A stretch of DNA of 64,000 bases from Bacteroidota bacterium (lineage in GTDB: Bacteria; Chloroflexota; Anaerolineae; Aggregatilineales; Phototrophicaceae): the NCBI GenBank assembly GCA_027492915.1, contig JAPUDW010000327.1, positions 92,366 to 156,365 on the forward strand. Reading direction: 5' to 3'. Under the pieces are notes generated by a model that was not told the DNA's origin, did no database searches, and was given only the letters and a program-made list of their open reading frames with translations. The position numbers and the translations under genes are program-made. Numbering within the stretch: position 1 is the stretch's first letter; the number at the start of each line of letters is the position of its first letter. Positions 17,244-25,175 of this stretch are shown piece after piece.

Positions 17244-18647
17244 CTAAGGAACCCATCGTGGACTAAATGCATTGGCAGCGACCTCCGTTAAAGTGTCGGT
17301 TTGGAGGGTATACACCCAAACTCCCGGAGGTGATGTGGTGAAGCGATCCTGTACTGAGCGCTGGATCACGATTTGTGAGCCATCGGGGGACCAATAGAAA
17401 AATTCATTGAGCGCGTTTGCATCCATCTTAAGCGGGCGCGTTTGAAGCGTTGCTGTATCCACCAGATAGAGTTGGTTGCCGAAGCTATCGCCTGTCAAAT
17501 CCCGACGAGCAATCACAATCGCTTTTCCATCCGGTCTCCAAGCCGCCTTTTGCTCATCGACTAAATCAGTCGGAGTACTTAAGGGAATGGCTTTACGGGT
17601 TGCCAGATCAATAATGTGCAGATGGGAATGTGTCCCCATCACGTCCTGTGCCACTTCAGGCAAAATGATTTGGTTACCATCTGGAGACAACACACCACTG
17701 ACCCCGTAATGACTGGGAAGGGTGATTTGAATGCGACTGCCAAAATCAAAGATGCGAACCCCCGGTAATCCGCGATCATACACAGTAAGACGTTTCCCGT
17801 TTGCTGACCAGTTTGGGCCATACCCGAGGGTTTGGGCATCAGGGAAAAGTTGCGACGTTTGTGGCGGTGAAACCGTCAGATCAGCCAGCCACACCCGCGC
17901 CGGACTCAAGGGGAGTTGGAGCTTGGCAAAATCACTATTAAAATCAATCCGTTCATATGCAACAAAATTGCCTGACGGACTCCAAGCGGGATTTTCACAG
18001 CGGTTATCAAGACAATTGGTTACTTGGACAATACCACCGGTTGATACATCCAGCAGTTTAATATCAGCAAGTCCACTCGTACCATTCTGTTCTGCAAAGG
18101 CAATCTGTGTACCGTCCGCACTGGCGCTCAAACTGGTGATGCCCGATGGACTAAAGGTCAGTTGATGCTTCTCAATTGGCTCAGCAAGCGTTGTGACCCA
18201 AATATTCGCCGGAGCGCTGTTATCGGCAGGAGTTAAGTAGGTGAGGTGGGGGTTGCGAACGGTAAAGCTAAAGGAGAAGTCCTCAAGCAATTTTCGCCCG
18301 CTTTCCGCTTCGATGCCGGATTGTAAAGTAATCGTATAGTGGGTTTGCGGATGAAGCGGTTCGGTAGGACGAAATGAGAGAACTGTTCCCCTCCAATCAA
18401 ACGTGCCAACAACAGACGGTTGTATTTGAAAATGAGTGAGAACACTATTTCGGTTCATGGTTTGACTAAACCGAATGAAAACCGGACTGGTACTTGCCCC
18501 AACCTCACTCGGGGAAAAATCAGACACCACTACGCCAACATGATCCCCTGAAAGGATCGTTATAACAGTAGCGGCAATCAGCAGCCCAATAATGGTGAGT
18601 GCCGACGCATCAAATCGGTTCAGTTTGCGCGAAAAGAGTGAACTCAT
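17244..18647 (-). CDS. Membrane-anchored Ig-like plus TolB-type beta-propeller protein
   Basis: A 467-residue envelope protein. One N-terminal anchor helix (about 15-34) is followed by a bacterial Ig-like domain (FIRFSQTMNRNSV to SFRPTEPLHPQTHYTITL, about 55-125), then WD40/TolB-like repeats. The repeats include SADGTQIAFA, NPAWSPSGNFVAY, YGPNWSANGKRLTVYD, GVLSPDGNQIILP, AAWRPDGKAIVIA and FYWSPDGSQIVIQ. The fold suggests a binding scaffold; no enzymatic residue stands out. Its start overlaps the stop of the M28 peptidase gene by ATGA, so the two are coupled and may work together at the cell surface. The family has no settled function. Confidence 0.75.
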   Translation of the reverse strand: MSSLFSRKLNRFDASALTIIGLLIAATVITILSGDHVGVVVSDFSPSEVGASTSPVFIRFSQTMNRNSVLTHFQIQPSVVGTFDWRGTVLSFRPTEPLHPQTHYTITLQSGIEAESGRKLLEDFSFSFTVRNPHLTYLTPADNSAPANIWVTTLAEPIEKHQLTFSPSGITSLSASADGTQIAFAEQNGTSGLADIKLLDVSTGGIVQVTNCLDNRCENPAWSPSGNFVAYERIDFNSDFAKLQLPLSPARVWLADLTVSPPQTSQLFPDAQTLGYGPNWSANGKRLTVYDRGLPGVRIFDFGSRIQITLPSHYGVSGVLSPDGNQIILPEVAQDVMGTHSHLHIIDLATRKAIPLSTPTDLVDEQKAAWRPDGKAIVIARRDLTGDSFGNQLYLVDTATLQTRPLKMDANALNEFFYWSPDGSQIVIQRSVQDRFTTSPPGVWVYTLQTDTLTEVAANAFSPRWVP

Positions 18648-20056
18648 GGCGTAATCAGATATTCCGCCGAAAACGACCCTATCAGACCGGAGGCATCTTT
18701 AGATGCAATTGCCAGTGCTACTGTTCGCTCTGGCACAAAACCCGCCCAATCCACAAAATTGTCCCTCACTTCAAATTGTTGATACGCTGCTAACCCCGGT
18801 GGACGAATGGCAACCACATAACTGGTCGCATTCGGCATAGGTTCCCAAACGAGTTTGCGCGTGCCATCGCCGTTATCTCGCAGGGTCATATTGCGCGGAG
18901 GCTGAGGGCCATCAGCCAATACAGTCACTACCGTTAAAATCGTTTGTGTCGAAGAAACCAAATAATCAGCCTGAACATCATCAATCGTATCGCGCTCTGT
19001 ATGTCTCCTCTGAGGCTCTTCATTCATTTCAGTAAAGCGCACTGCCGCATATCCTGCGGCACTGAAAGAAAGATGATCGCCATAACTGCCTGTGCGGTCA
19101 TCTGACTCTTGAATAACAATTTCCATGCCCGGCATGTAATCTAATCCAATCAGGTTGATACTGCGGCTCAATTGCCGCGATGGTGAGCCATCCGGGCCTT
19201 CTGAAAAAAGCCGTATTTGTTTGTTGTTTACCCTCCCCTGCCCATCGGTTGAGCTGCCAATAATATCGAGATCAAGCATGGCTGTGACATCAATGTGCTG
19301 CGCTTGAAAATAGTCTTTCACAACCGCAATGCTCCCCAGCCTGCCTTCTTCTTCTGCCGAAAAAGCAACAAACAGGATTGTTGCCCGATGCTGACGAGCG
19401 CTTAGTATTCGCGCTAATTCAATTAAAGCCGCAACTCCCGAACCATTATCGTTCGCTCCCGGAGCGTAATGCGTTGCATCCTTTGGATCGGCATTTCGGC
19501 TGTCATAATGCGCGCCGATGACAATGACCCCTGCTCCACTTTCAATCCCCGGAATGATACCGATAATATTTTTAGGTGTAGAACGTATCCCATTCCATGT
19601 TACCGAGAAAGCTTGTTCTGTGGTAATAAAGCGACCTTGTGAATGGGTTTGAATGGTTTGAAACTGGCTCTGAATATAGACAAACGCTGCATTAATTCCG
19701 CGATTGAGCGAACTGGATATAGCGTTGATATTGCGAGTATAAAAATTCTGCAAGGCATCGACATGAATAATCAGACGATCTGATTCAACCTCACTTAAAA
19801 GCGCAAGCAACTCATCATGGGATGAATGCAAAGGTGTTGCGGCCTGCGTTGGCAGTTCGTCGGGGCGTAACGTGGCATAGCCAATAGTGGGTAAGAGTGT
19901 GTCAGTTACCCGAGGAACCAGACTGGGTGGGGTTTCATTAGGCGTAGCGAGTGTACAGGCTGGTAAAAGCACAAGCAGAACTACCCCGAGAAAAAATGAG
20001 GAAACACGCAGACGGTCTATGGAATAAATGATGATGTACCTATGTGGAGGTGGCAT
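18644..20056 (-). CDS. M28-family zinc aminopeptidase, lipoprotein
   Basis: A 470-residue exported peptidase. A lipobox (LLPAC, Cys34) follows a hydrophobic segment, so the protein is probably lipid-anchored outside. The zinc-site residues of family M28 are visible: His in GAHYDS, Asp in GANDNGSG, the Glu pair in FSAEEEG, Asp in DLDIIG and His in YGDHLSF. The C-terminal 90 residues look like a fibronectin-III-type domain (PPRNMTLRDNGDG). The start at 20056 sits inside a TGGGTCT/AGACCCA hairpin (20056-20074) that could limit translation, so the true start may differ. It is the first gene of a coupled pair with the propeller protein. Confidence 0.83.
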   Translation of the reverse strand: MPPPHRYIIIYSIDRLRVSSFFLGVVLLVLLPACTLATPNETPPSLVPRVTDTLLPTIGYATLRPDELPTQAATPLHSSHDELLALLSEVESDRLIIHVDALQNFYTRNINAISSSLNRGINAAFVYIQSQFQTIQTHSQGRFITTEQAFSVTWNGIRSTPKNIIGIIPGIESGAGVIVIGAHYDSRNADPKDATHYAPGANDNGSGVAALIELARILSARQHRATILFVAFSAEEEGRLGSIAVVKDYFQAQHIDVTAMLDLDIIGSSTDGQGRVNNKQIRLFSEGPDGSPSRQLSRSINLIGLDYMPGMEIVIQESDDRTGSYGDHLSFSAAGYAAVRFTEMNEEPQRRHTERDTIDDVQADYLVSSTQTILTVVTVLADGPQPPRNMTLRDNGDGTRKLVWEPMPNATSYVVAIRPPGLAAYQQFEVRDNFVDWAGFVPERTVALAIASKDASGLIGSFSAEYLITP

Positions 20057-20094
20057 GGGTCTTGTTCAGACCCACGCCCATATCCTTCTTGCCT

Positions 20095-22218
20095 TTACGA
20101 GCGCAGCATCCGTAAGCCGCTGCCAATCACAATAAATTCGCTGATTTCATGACCTAAAACGGCTATCGGAAGTGTAAATATTCCGGTTAACGCACCGATC
20201 ACAAGCGCCCCGATAACCACTGCTGAAAGCACCAGATTTTGGTTGACCACCGATGCGTTCCGCTTGGCAAGCGACAACGCGTAGACGAGCTTTTCCAAGT
20301 CATCTGCCATAAGCGCCACATCCGCTGTTTCCAAAGCAACATCCGTGCCCGCCGCGCCCATCGCAATGCCGACACTGGCTTCTGCCAAGGCAGGGGCATC
20401 ATTGACCCCATCGCCAACCATCGCTACCTGCCCATACTGCGCTGCCAGTTCACGGACACGGGTGACTTTATCCTCCGGTTTTAAATCAGCATAAAAGCTA
20501 TCGACTCCGACTTCGTGAGCAATGGCCTGTGCTGTGCGTTGGTTGTCACCTGTCAGCATGACGACTTTGACACCAGCAGCGTGCAGGCGCTCCACCGCTT
20601 TTCGAGCATTGGGACGGATGGTGTCACGGATGGCAATTAAGCCCCACGCTGCGTGGGTATCTCCAATGACAATGACCGTTTTGCCTTCACTCTGTAAACG
20701 GGTAATCTGGGCTGTACTGTCAGCCAAACTGATCTTGAGCTGACCTTCAAAGTAATCAGGACTACCCGCATAGAGCGTGGAACCATTGAACTGTCCCATA
20801 ATCCCCGCTCCGGTCATCGACTGAAAATCGGTAATGTCGGCTGGCTGGATGGTTTTAGCCTCAGCATAGCGGGTGATGGCGAGCGCTAACGGGTGTTGAC
20901 TGCGCCGCTCCAGACCAGCAGCAACAGCCAGTAAATCTGGCTCTGACCGCATACCGGTAGTGGGATTTGAGCCAAGCACAAATACATCGGTTACTTCTGG
21001 TTCGCCCCGTGTCAATGTCCCGGTTTTATCGAGGGCCACCACTTTAATTTTAGATAGCGCTTCCACATATTTGCCGCCTTTAATAAGGACACCTTTACGC
21101 GCTCCGGTTCCGAGGGTGGCAACCATCGTAATCGGTATGGAAATGACCAGCGCACAGGGGGCAGCCGCAACAATGAATACAACCGCCCGTGTCAGCCAAG
21201 TGTGCCAGTCACCACCCAACAACAGAGGGGGTACAACCGCAAACAATATACCAATGCCGAGCACGGCAGGACTATACACATGACCAAACCGTTCGATGAA
21301 GCGCTGACTGTTGCCCTTCTTTTCTTGGGCTTCCTCGACCATATGAATAATCCGGGCAATCGTGTTGTCAGCAAAGGTCTTGGTGGCACGCACTTCTAGT
21401 GCTCCCTCGCCATTGATACTTCCGGCAAAGACCTGTTCATCAACGTGTTTTTCAACCGGTATACTCTCACCGGTTACCGGAGCTTGATTGACACTAGAGG
21501 TTCCTAAAATGACCATGCCATCCGTCGGAATAGATTGACCGGGTTTAACGATGAACACATCATCAACGGCCAGTTCTTCTACCGGAATTTCCACCTCTCG
21601 TCCATCCCGTTTGACGAGGGCGACCTTTGGGGTTAAATCCATCAAAGCTCGGACAGCCGAACGGGTCTTTTCTTCGGTATAGCCTTCAGCCGCTTCCGAT
21701 AGAGAGTACAGGAAGACCAACATCGCAGCCTCGGCTGGTTCCCCCAGCAAAAGTGCTGCCACTGCTGCAATGAGCATAAGCAGTTCAATCCCGACTTCGC
21801 GCTCATGGATCAGTTCTTCGAGGGCTTCACGGCCAAAGTAGTAACCGCCAATGACAACGGCCCCAATATAAATACCGGTGGTCACGAGACCCGGTACTGC
21901 GGTTTGACTGAGGAGCCACCCGACAAGCAGCAGGACACCCGCAATAACGGCAGTAATGACTTTGGGATTACGCCAAATTTTGGGCTGCTGCGGCACACTG
22001 CGTCCTGCTTGGGGTGGAAAACCCAAGGTATCTAACTTTTCCCGTAGCATCTCAGGAGAAGCACTTGCGGGATCATATTGAAATGATACTTTGGCGGACT
22101 TCGGATAGACCCGCAGTTGGACACGCTCGGCTATATCCGCAAATCCGCGTTCGATAGCCGCTGCGTCATGCTCGCAGTCTAAATTGCCAACATAGACATC
22201 AAATTGGGCGCTTTTCAT
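20095..22218 (-). CDS. P1B-type metal ATPase with Ala-Pro-Cys motif (P1B-4-like)
   Basis: A 707-residue metal exporter. The N-terminal 70 residues have an HMA-like fold in which the CXXC site is reduced to NLDCEHD (Cys15, His17). The transport motif is AAAPCALVIS (APC, 353-355), and the last helix has GHEISEFIVIGSGLR. A His-Glu pair there is the signature of the P1B-4 (Co/Zn/Cd/Fe) ATPases, whose usual membrane motif is SPC. Catalytic blocks are TGES, DKTGTLTRGEPEV (Asp397) and [10 protein letters not shown]. It is the last gene of an operon with a CmtR-like sensor and a 73-residue membrane protein, so a soft or borderline divalent ion is the likely cargo. Confidence 0.88.
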   Translation of the reverse strand: MKSAQFDVYVGNLDCEHDAAAIERGFADIAERVQLRVYPKSAKVSFQYDPASASPEMLREKLDTLGFPPQAGRSVPQQPKIWRNPKVITAVIAGVLLLVGWLLSQTAVPGLVTTGIYIGAVVIGGYYFGREALEELIHEREVGIELLMLIAAVAALLLGEPAEAAMLVFLYSLSEAAEGYTEEKTRSAVRALMDLTPKVALVKRDGREVEIPVEELAVDDVFIVKPGQSIPTDGMVILGTSSVNQAPVTGESIPVEKHVDEQVFAGSINGEGALEVRATKTFADNTIARIIHMVEEAQEKKGNSQRFIERFGHVYSPAVLGIGILFAVVPPLLLGGDWHTWLTRAVVFIVAAAPCALVISIPITMVATLGTGARKGVLIKGGKYVEALSKIKVVALDKTGTLTRGEPEVTDVFVLGSNPTTGMRSEPDLLAVAAGLERRSQHPLALAITRYAEAKTIQPADITDFQSMTGAGIMGQFNGSTLYAGSPDYFEGQLKISLADSTAQITRLQSEGKTVIVIGDTHAAWGLIAIRDTIRPNARKAVERLHAAGVKVVMLTGDNQRTAQAIAHEVGVDSFYADLKPEDKVTRVRELAAQYGQVAMVGDGVNDAPALAEASVGIAMGAAGTDVALETADVALMADDLEKLVYALSLAKRNASVVNQNLVLSAVVIGALVIGALTGIFTLPIAVLGHEISEFIVIGSGLRMLRS

Positions 22219-22273
22219 CGGTACTTCCCTCTACATTCTTCTGGTTTAAATCCACTCGCTCGCTGTTGCTGCA

Positions 22274-22495
22274 TCACGCCATACCATGTGATGCAGTGGA
22301 AGCGTGATACAGTACAGCTCCAACAACTAACCCAAATGTCGCCACAGTCATCGCCGTTTCCATCGCTCTCACACTTATAATTTTGGGTGGCTTCTCACCA
22401 CGAGCTTCGGCTGCTTTGCGCCGTTCAATGTATTTCACATGTGAGCGAGCACCCAACGAAATCGTCATCGGTACAACCGTACAAAACAAACACAT
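22274..22495 (-). CDS. Small membrane protein of the metal-ATPase operon
   Basis: A 73-residue protein, not assignable to a family. It starts MCLFCTVVPMTISLGA, with two cysteines in a CXXC arrangement in a short hydrophobic stretch, then has a basic loop (YIERRKAAEARGEKPPK) and a second hydrophobic helix (METAMTVATFGLVVGAVLYH), ending with STASHGMA. Two membrane crossings with the basic loop inside seem likely. It lies between the CmtR-like sensor and the ATPase with short gaps on both sides, so it may be a metal-handling accessory of the pump. Confidence 0.6.
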   Translation of the reverse strand: MCLFCTVVPMTISLGARSHVKYIERRKAAEARGEKPPKIISVRAMETAMTVATFGLVVGAVLYHASTASHGMA

Positions 22496-22534
22496 CAGCT
22501 TTACTCCTTTGGCTTCGGAAAACGTGGGATTACA

Positions 22535-22882
22535 TCAATCATTTTTTTCCGGGATGTTGTAGCGGGTACAGGCATAAATACCCTGTGCCATATCTGATAA
22601 TAAACTCTCGGCTAGGCTGATTAAGTCACCTACCCTGTCATCACTCAAGCGATAGGTGGTATAGCGTCCCGTTTGTTCAGAAGTGACAAGTCCGCATTCT
22701 TTGAGGCAGGTCATATGGTTTGACACATTGGATTGCGTTAGTCCTGTCATTTCAATAATCTGCGTTACGGTGAGGGGTTGACTACGTAGTGCATCTAAAA
22801 TACTTAAACGTGACGGATCACCAAATCCACGAAAGAGTTTCGCCTTCAAACCAATTTCTAATTTTTCAGAAGATAACAGCAT
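22535..22882 (-). CDS. CmtR-like ArsR-family metal sensor, copy 2
   Basis: A 115-residue repressor closely similar to the one at 10018. It has the paired helix cysteines SNHMTCLKECGLV and a C-terminal cysteine (YACTRYN), the CmtR metal site for Cd/Pb-type ions. I start at ATG 22882, which matches the other copy exactly up to the shared AKLFRGFGD block; another ATG is at 22897. It leads a minus-strand operon with a small membrane protein and the APC-motif ATPase. Its operator (22904-22923) differs in sequence from that of copy 1, so the two may have separate regulons despite a shared sensing site. Confidence 0.86.
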   Translation of the reverse strand: MLLSSEKLEIGLKAKLFRGFGDPSRLSILDALRSQPLTVTQIIEMTGLTQSNVSNHMTCLKECGLVTSEQTGRYTTYRLSDDRVGDLISLAESLLSDMAQGIYACTRYNIPEKND

Positions 22883-22903
22883 TATTTTCTCTTTCATATC
22901 AGC

Positions 22904-22923
22904 ATATCAGCAAGTGCTGATAT
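22904..22923. promoter_or_regulatory. Operator of the second CmtR-like repressor
   Basis: ATATCAGCA and TGCTGATAT form a perfect 9-bp inverted repeat around AG, 21 bp before the sensor start. A further ATATCAGC half-site directly precedes it (22896-22903), so two dimers could bind side by side. Confidence 0.68.
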
Positions 22924-22986
22924 AATAACATAAATGCATGTAACTGGTCTAGTCTTATAGAAATATTTGCTGTCGTTCAATCTATA

Positions 22987-23016
22987 TAGTTGTGCATAAT
23001 GCAAGCTATACAACTA
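22987..23016. promoter_or_regulatory. Candidate BlaI/CopY-type operator upstream of the BlaI gene
   Basis: TAGTTGT (22987-22993) and ACAACTA (23010-23016) are a 7-bp inverted repeat with a 16-bp spacer, and a TGCAT-A-ATGCA palindrome lies inside. The ACAACTA arm resembles BlaI/CopY half-sites of the TACA/TGTA type. It is 128 bp before the BlaI start. Confidence 0.4.
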
Positions 23017-23143
23017 GGGAGCTGGCACTATATATGTGAGATTGTGCGCTAGTTTGGTTTTACAAATCTTCATATAAACCTTTAGGTTTTTGCTAATTGT
23101 CTCCTTCCCAACTAGAATCAAGATTTATTGGGAGACAAGCGTG

Positions 23144-23575
23144 ATGCCAGATAATTTATATCGGAAGGTAACAAACAAACCCGGGAAAGGGCTAGGGAAA
23201 TTTCTCGGCGAGCTAGAACTCGCAATCATGGAAGTTGTCTGGCAGCGAGAACCCATTAATGTATCTGACGTTTTAGCTGTGCTAAACAACCAAAAGCACA
23301 ATTTGGCCTATACCTCTGTAATGACAGTAATGAGTCGATTAGTAGAAAAAAAATGGCTCAAAGCTGAAAAACGTGGAAGAGCGTTTTTCTATTATTCCGT
23401 ATATTCGCGTCAAGAAGCTGAAGCTGTAGCAGTTGGTGACGTTGTTAGAGCGTTATTAAATGACTTTGGCGATGTAGCAGTAGCAGAGTTCATCAAAGAA
23501 TTAGATGAGATTTCTCCTGAAACCCTCACTCGTTTAGCTGAACTCAGTCGTGAAGCTGAGGACAACAATGACTAA
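23144..23575 (+). CDS. BlaI/CopY-family repressor
   Basis: A 143-residue winged-helix repressor of the penicillinase-repressor family: LGELELAIMEVVWQ at the start of the domain, TSVMTVMSRLVEKKWL as recognition helix, and a C-terminal dimerisation helix pair. CopY proteins of this family end in a metal-binding CXC; none is present, so inactivation by proteolysis by the adjacent M56 protease is more likely than direct copper binding. ATG 23144 follows GGGAG; a TTG 54 bp upstream is in frame but has no ribosome site. It overlaps the next gene by 8 bp. The genes downstream are mostly copper and thiol proteins, which would be its regulon. Confidence 0.85.
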   Translation: MPDNLYRKVTNKPGKGLGKFLGELELAIMEVVWQREPINVSDVLAVLNNQKHNLAYTSVMTVMSRLVEKKWLKAEKRGRAFFYYSVYSRQEAEAVAVGDVVRALLNDFGDVAVAEFIKELDEISPETLTRLAELSREAEDNND

Positions 23576-24365
23576 AAAGGCTAACGTTTTTTATCGCTTG
23601 TTCTTTATCGGATTACTTACATTAGTTTTAGCCTGTACCTTTTCCGGTATTATATGCAATTGGGTAATGAGTTGGTGCAGTAGTTCAGTATCCTTTAAAC
23701 CGATAGCCTTTGCCGCAGTTTTAGGCATCATTTTTGTATTTGCGATCATCAGACAAATCTGGAAAACACATCAGTACACCCAACAATTTTTTTATATTGT
23801 ACAGGTTAACCTACCCTTAGCTGTCCAAGAAATGATCGCGAATTTAGAAATCGACATAGCTAAAGTCGTTCTTGTGGAGTCGTCAATCCCTATTGCCTTT
23901 TGTTTTGGTTTTTTTCATCCTCGGATATGCTTGAGCACTGGACTTCTTGACTTGCTTTCAACGTCCCAACTGCGAGCAACTCTTTGTCATGAGGATTTTC
24001 ATTGCCGACATTTTGATCCCCTTCGTATTTTACTTATCGAAGCCATTAGTACGACATTGTTCTTCTTGCCTGCTGTTAGAGAATGGCGATCTTTAGTCAA
24101 AATAAAACTCGAACTTGATGCCGATGAATATGCTGCTCTTAAAGTAGGAAAACCTGCGCTAGCAGGTGCTCTACACCGCTTATTGACTCATCCCTCTAAA
24201 TCACGACCAATTGTCGTAGGTACAGCTACTGTTGGTCTGAGCGCCAACACGGCTCGTATTGCTGCTCTATTGGGAGAGCGTGTTACCCCTCAAGAAATTT
24301 CCCGTATGAGTTTCATTGTAAGCATTCTGATTGTTGTAGTACTCTGCCTTATTTTCATGCTGTAA
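23568..24365 (+). CDS. M56-family membrane zinc protease (BlaR1-like, short)
   Basis: A 265-residue membrane metalloprotease. The zinc motif HEDFH is at residues 141-145 and the third ligand is probably Glu182 in ELDADEYA. There are two N-terminal helices, a catalytic cytoplasmic domain and a final C-terminal helix (MSFIVSILIVVVLCLIFML). In BlaR1/MecR1 this domain cleaves the BlaI repressor after an outside penicillin-binding domain senses the signal. Here the protein ends at the last helix and has no sensor domain, so the stimulus must act on the membrane part or through a partner. ATG 23568 overlaps the blaI stop. Confidence 0.85.
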   Translation: MTKKANVFYRLFFIGLLTLVLACTFSGIICNWVMSWCSSSVSFKPIAFAAVLGIIFVFAIIRQIWKTHQYTQQFFYIVQVNLPLAVQEMIANLEIDIAKVVLVESSIPIAFCFGFFHPRICLSTGLLDLLSTSQLRATLCHEDFHCRHFDPLRILLIEAISTTLFFLPAVREWRSLVKIKLELDADEYAALKVGKPALAGALHRLLTHPSKSRPIVVGTATVGLSANTARIAALLGERVTPQEISRMSFIVSILIVVVLCLIFML

Positions 24366-24422
24366 ACGCAATCTTAGCTGCACGTACTCATTCTCCACTA
24401 ATTTGACACTCTCACATCCAAA

Positions 24423-24440
24423 TACTACAATCGCGTAGTA
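24423..24440. promoter_or_regulatory. Candidate BlaI operator upstream of the SCO gene
   Basis: TACTAC and GTAGTA form a 6-bp inverted repeat with a 6-bp spacer. The half-sites match the TACTAC/GTAGTA type known for BlaI repressors. It lies in the 120-bp gap before the SCO-like gene, the first place after the regulators where a new promoter could control the downstream run. Confidence 0.45.
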
Positions 24441-24485
24441 GGTAGGATTTGTAATTTGCTTGGATCTTTATGAGTGGGTAAGTAC

Positions 24486-25160
24486 ATGCGCGATTTTGTT
24501 ACGTACATTTCTAACCTACATCTCACACAAGTTGGGATTTGTGTATCTTTGTGTGTAGCTGGTCTGGTTCTCACCAACTGCACAACATCGTCGCAAGCCG
24601 CTTATTCATCAACATTTTATGAGGGTACTCAACTAGATGGCCTGGCTCCTGATTTCAAGCTTACAGACCAAAATAACCAAGTCATCTCGCTACACGATTT
24701 GAAAGGGAGTATCGTCGTATTAACATTTTTGGATAGCCAATGCCAAGATGTATGTCCATTGACATCCGCTCAACTGATAAAGACCAATCAAGCTCTTGGG
24801 ACTACCGCTGACTCTGTTACTTTTCTCAGTGTGAATGTCAATGAAAAAGCCAACACTTCAGAAGATGTAAGGCTGGCAAGCCAGCAGTGGCATTTGGATG
24901 AGATTAAAACATGGCATTTCTTAACCGGAAGTTCCGCCCAGTTGAAACCGATTTGGAAATTTTACAATATTGAAGTAGAGACCTCATCGGAACCTAAAAG
25001 TGAATTACTCCATACGATGGGAGTCTATTTGATCGACAAAAATAGACAATTTAGCTGGTACATTTCGCCTCCCTTTGTTGGAGTGGATACCCCTGCGCCT
25101 TCCTTACCTCTAAATGAATTACTCGTGAAGCATATACAAGAACTTTTACTCAGCAAATAA
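24486..25160 (+). CDS. SCO1/SenC-type copper chaperone, lipoprotein or membrane-anchored
   Basis: A 224-residue exported thioredoxin-fold protein. The SCO copper site is complete: Cys86-X3-Cys90-Pro (CQDVCP) and His176 in LLHTMGVYLID. SCO proteins deliver copper to cytochrome oxidase CuA or keep its cysteines reduced. The N-terminal hydrophobic stretch ends at a cysteine (VLTNC, Cys32); Asn before the cysteine is unusual for a lipobox, so anchoring by an uncleaved helix is also possible. The start is uncertain: ATG 24486 is chosen over a GTG at 24474. It begins the envelope run controlled by BlaI. No cytochrome oxidase gene is in the window. Confidence 0.82.
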   Translation: MRDFVTYISNLHLTQVGICVSLCVAGLVLTNCTTSSQAAYSSTFYEGTQLDGLAPDFKLTDQNNQVISLHDLKGSIVVLTFLDSQCQDVCPLTSAQLIKTNQALGTTADSVTFLSVNVNEKANTSEDVRLASQQWHLDEIKTWHFLTGSSAQLKPIWKFYNIEVETSSEPKSELLHTMGVYLIDKNRQFSWYISPPFVGVDTPAPSLPLNELLVKHIQELLLSK

Positions 25161-25175
25161 TTCTTACATTACACA

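Noticed and set aside
23144-24365. BlaI-M56 pair as a beta-lactam resistance switch
   Set aside because: The protease has no penicillin-binding sensor domain and no beta-lactamase gene is nearby; the neighbours are copper and thiol genes.
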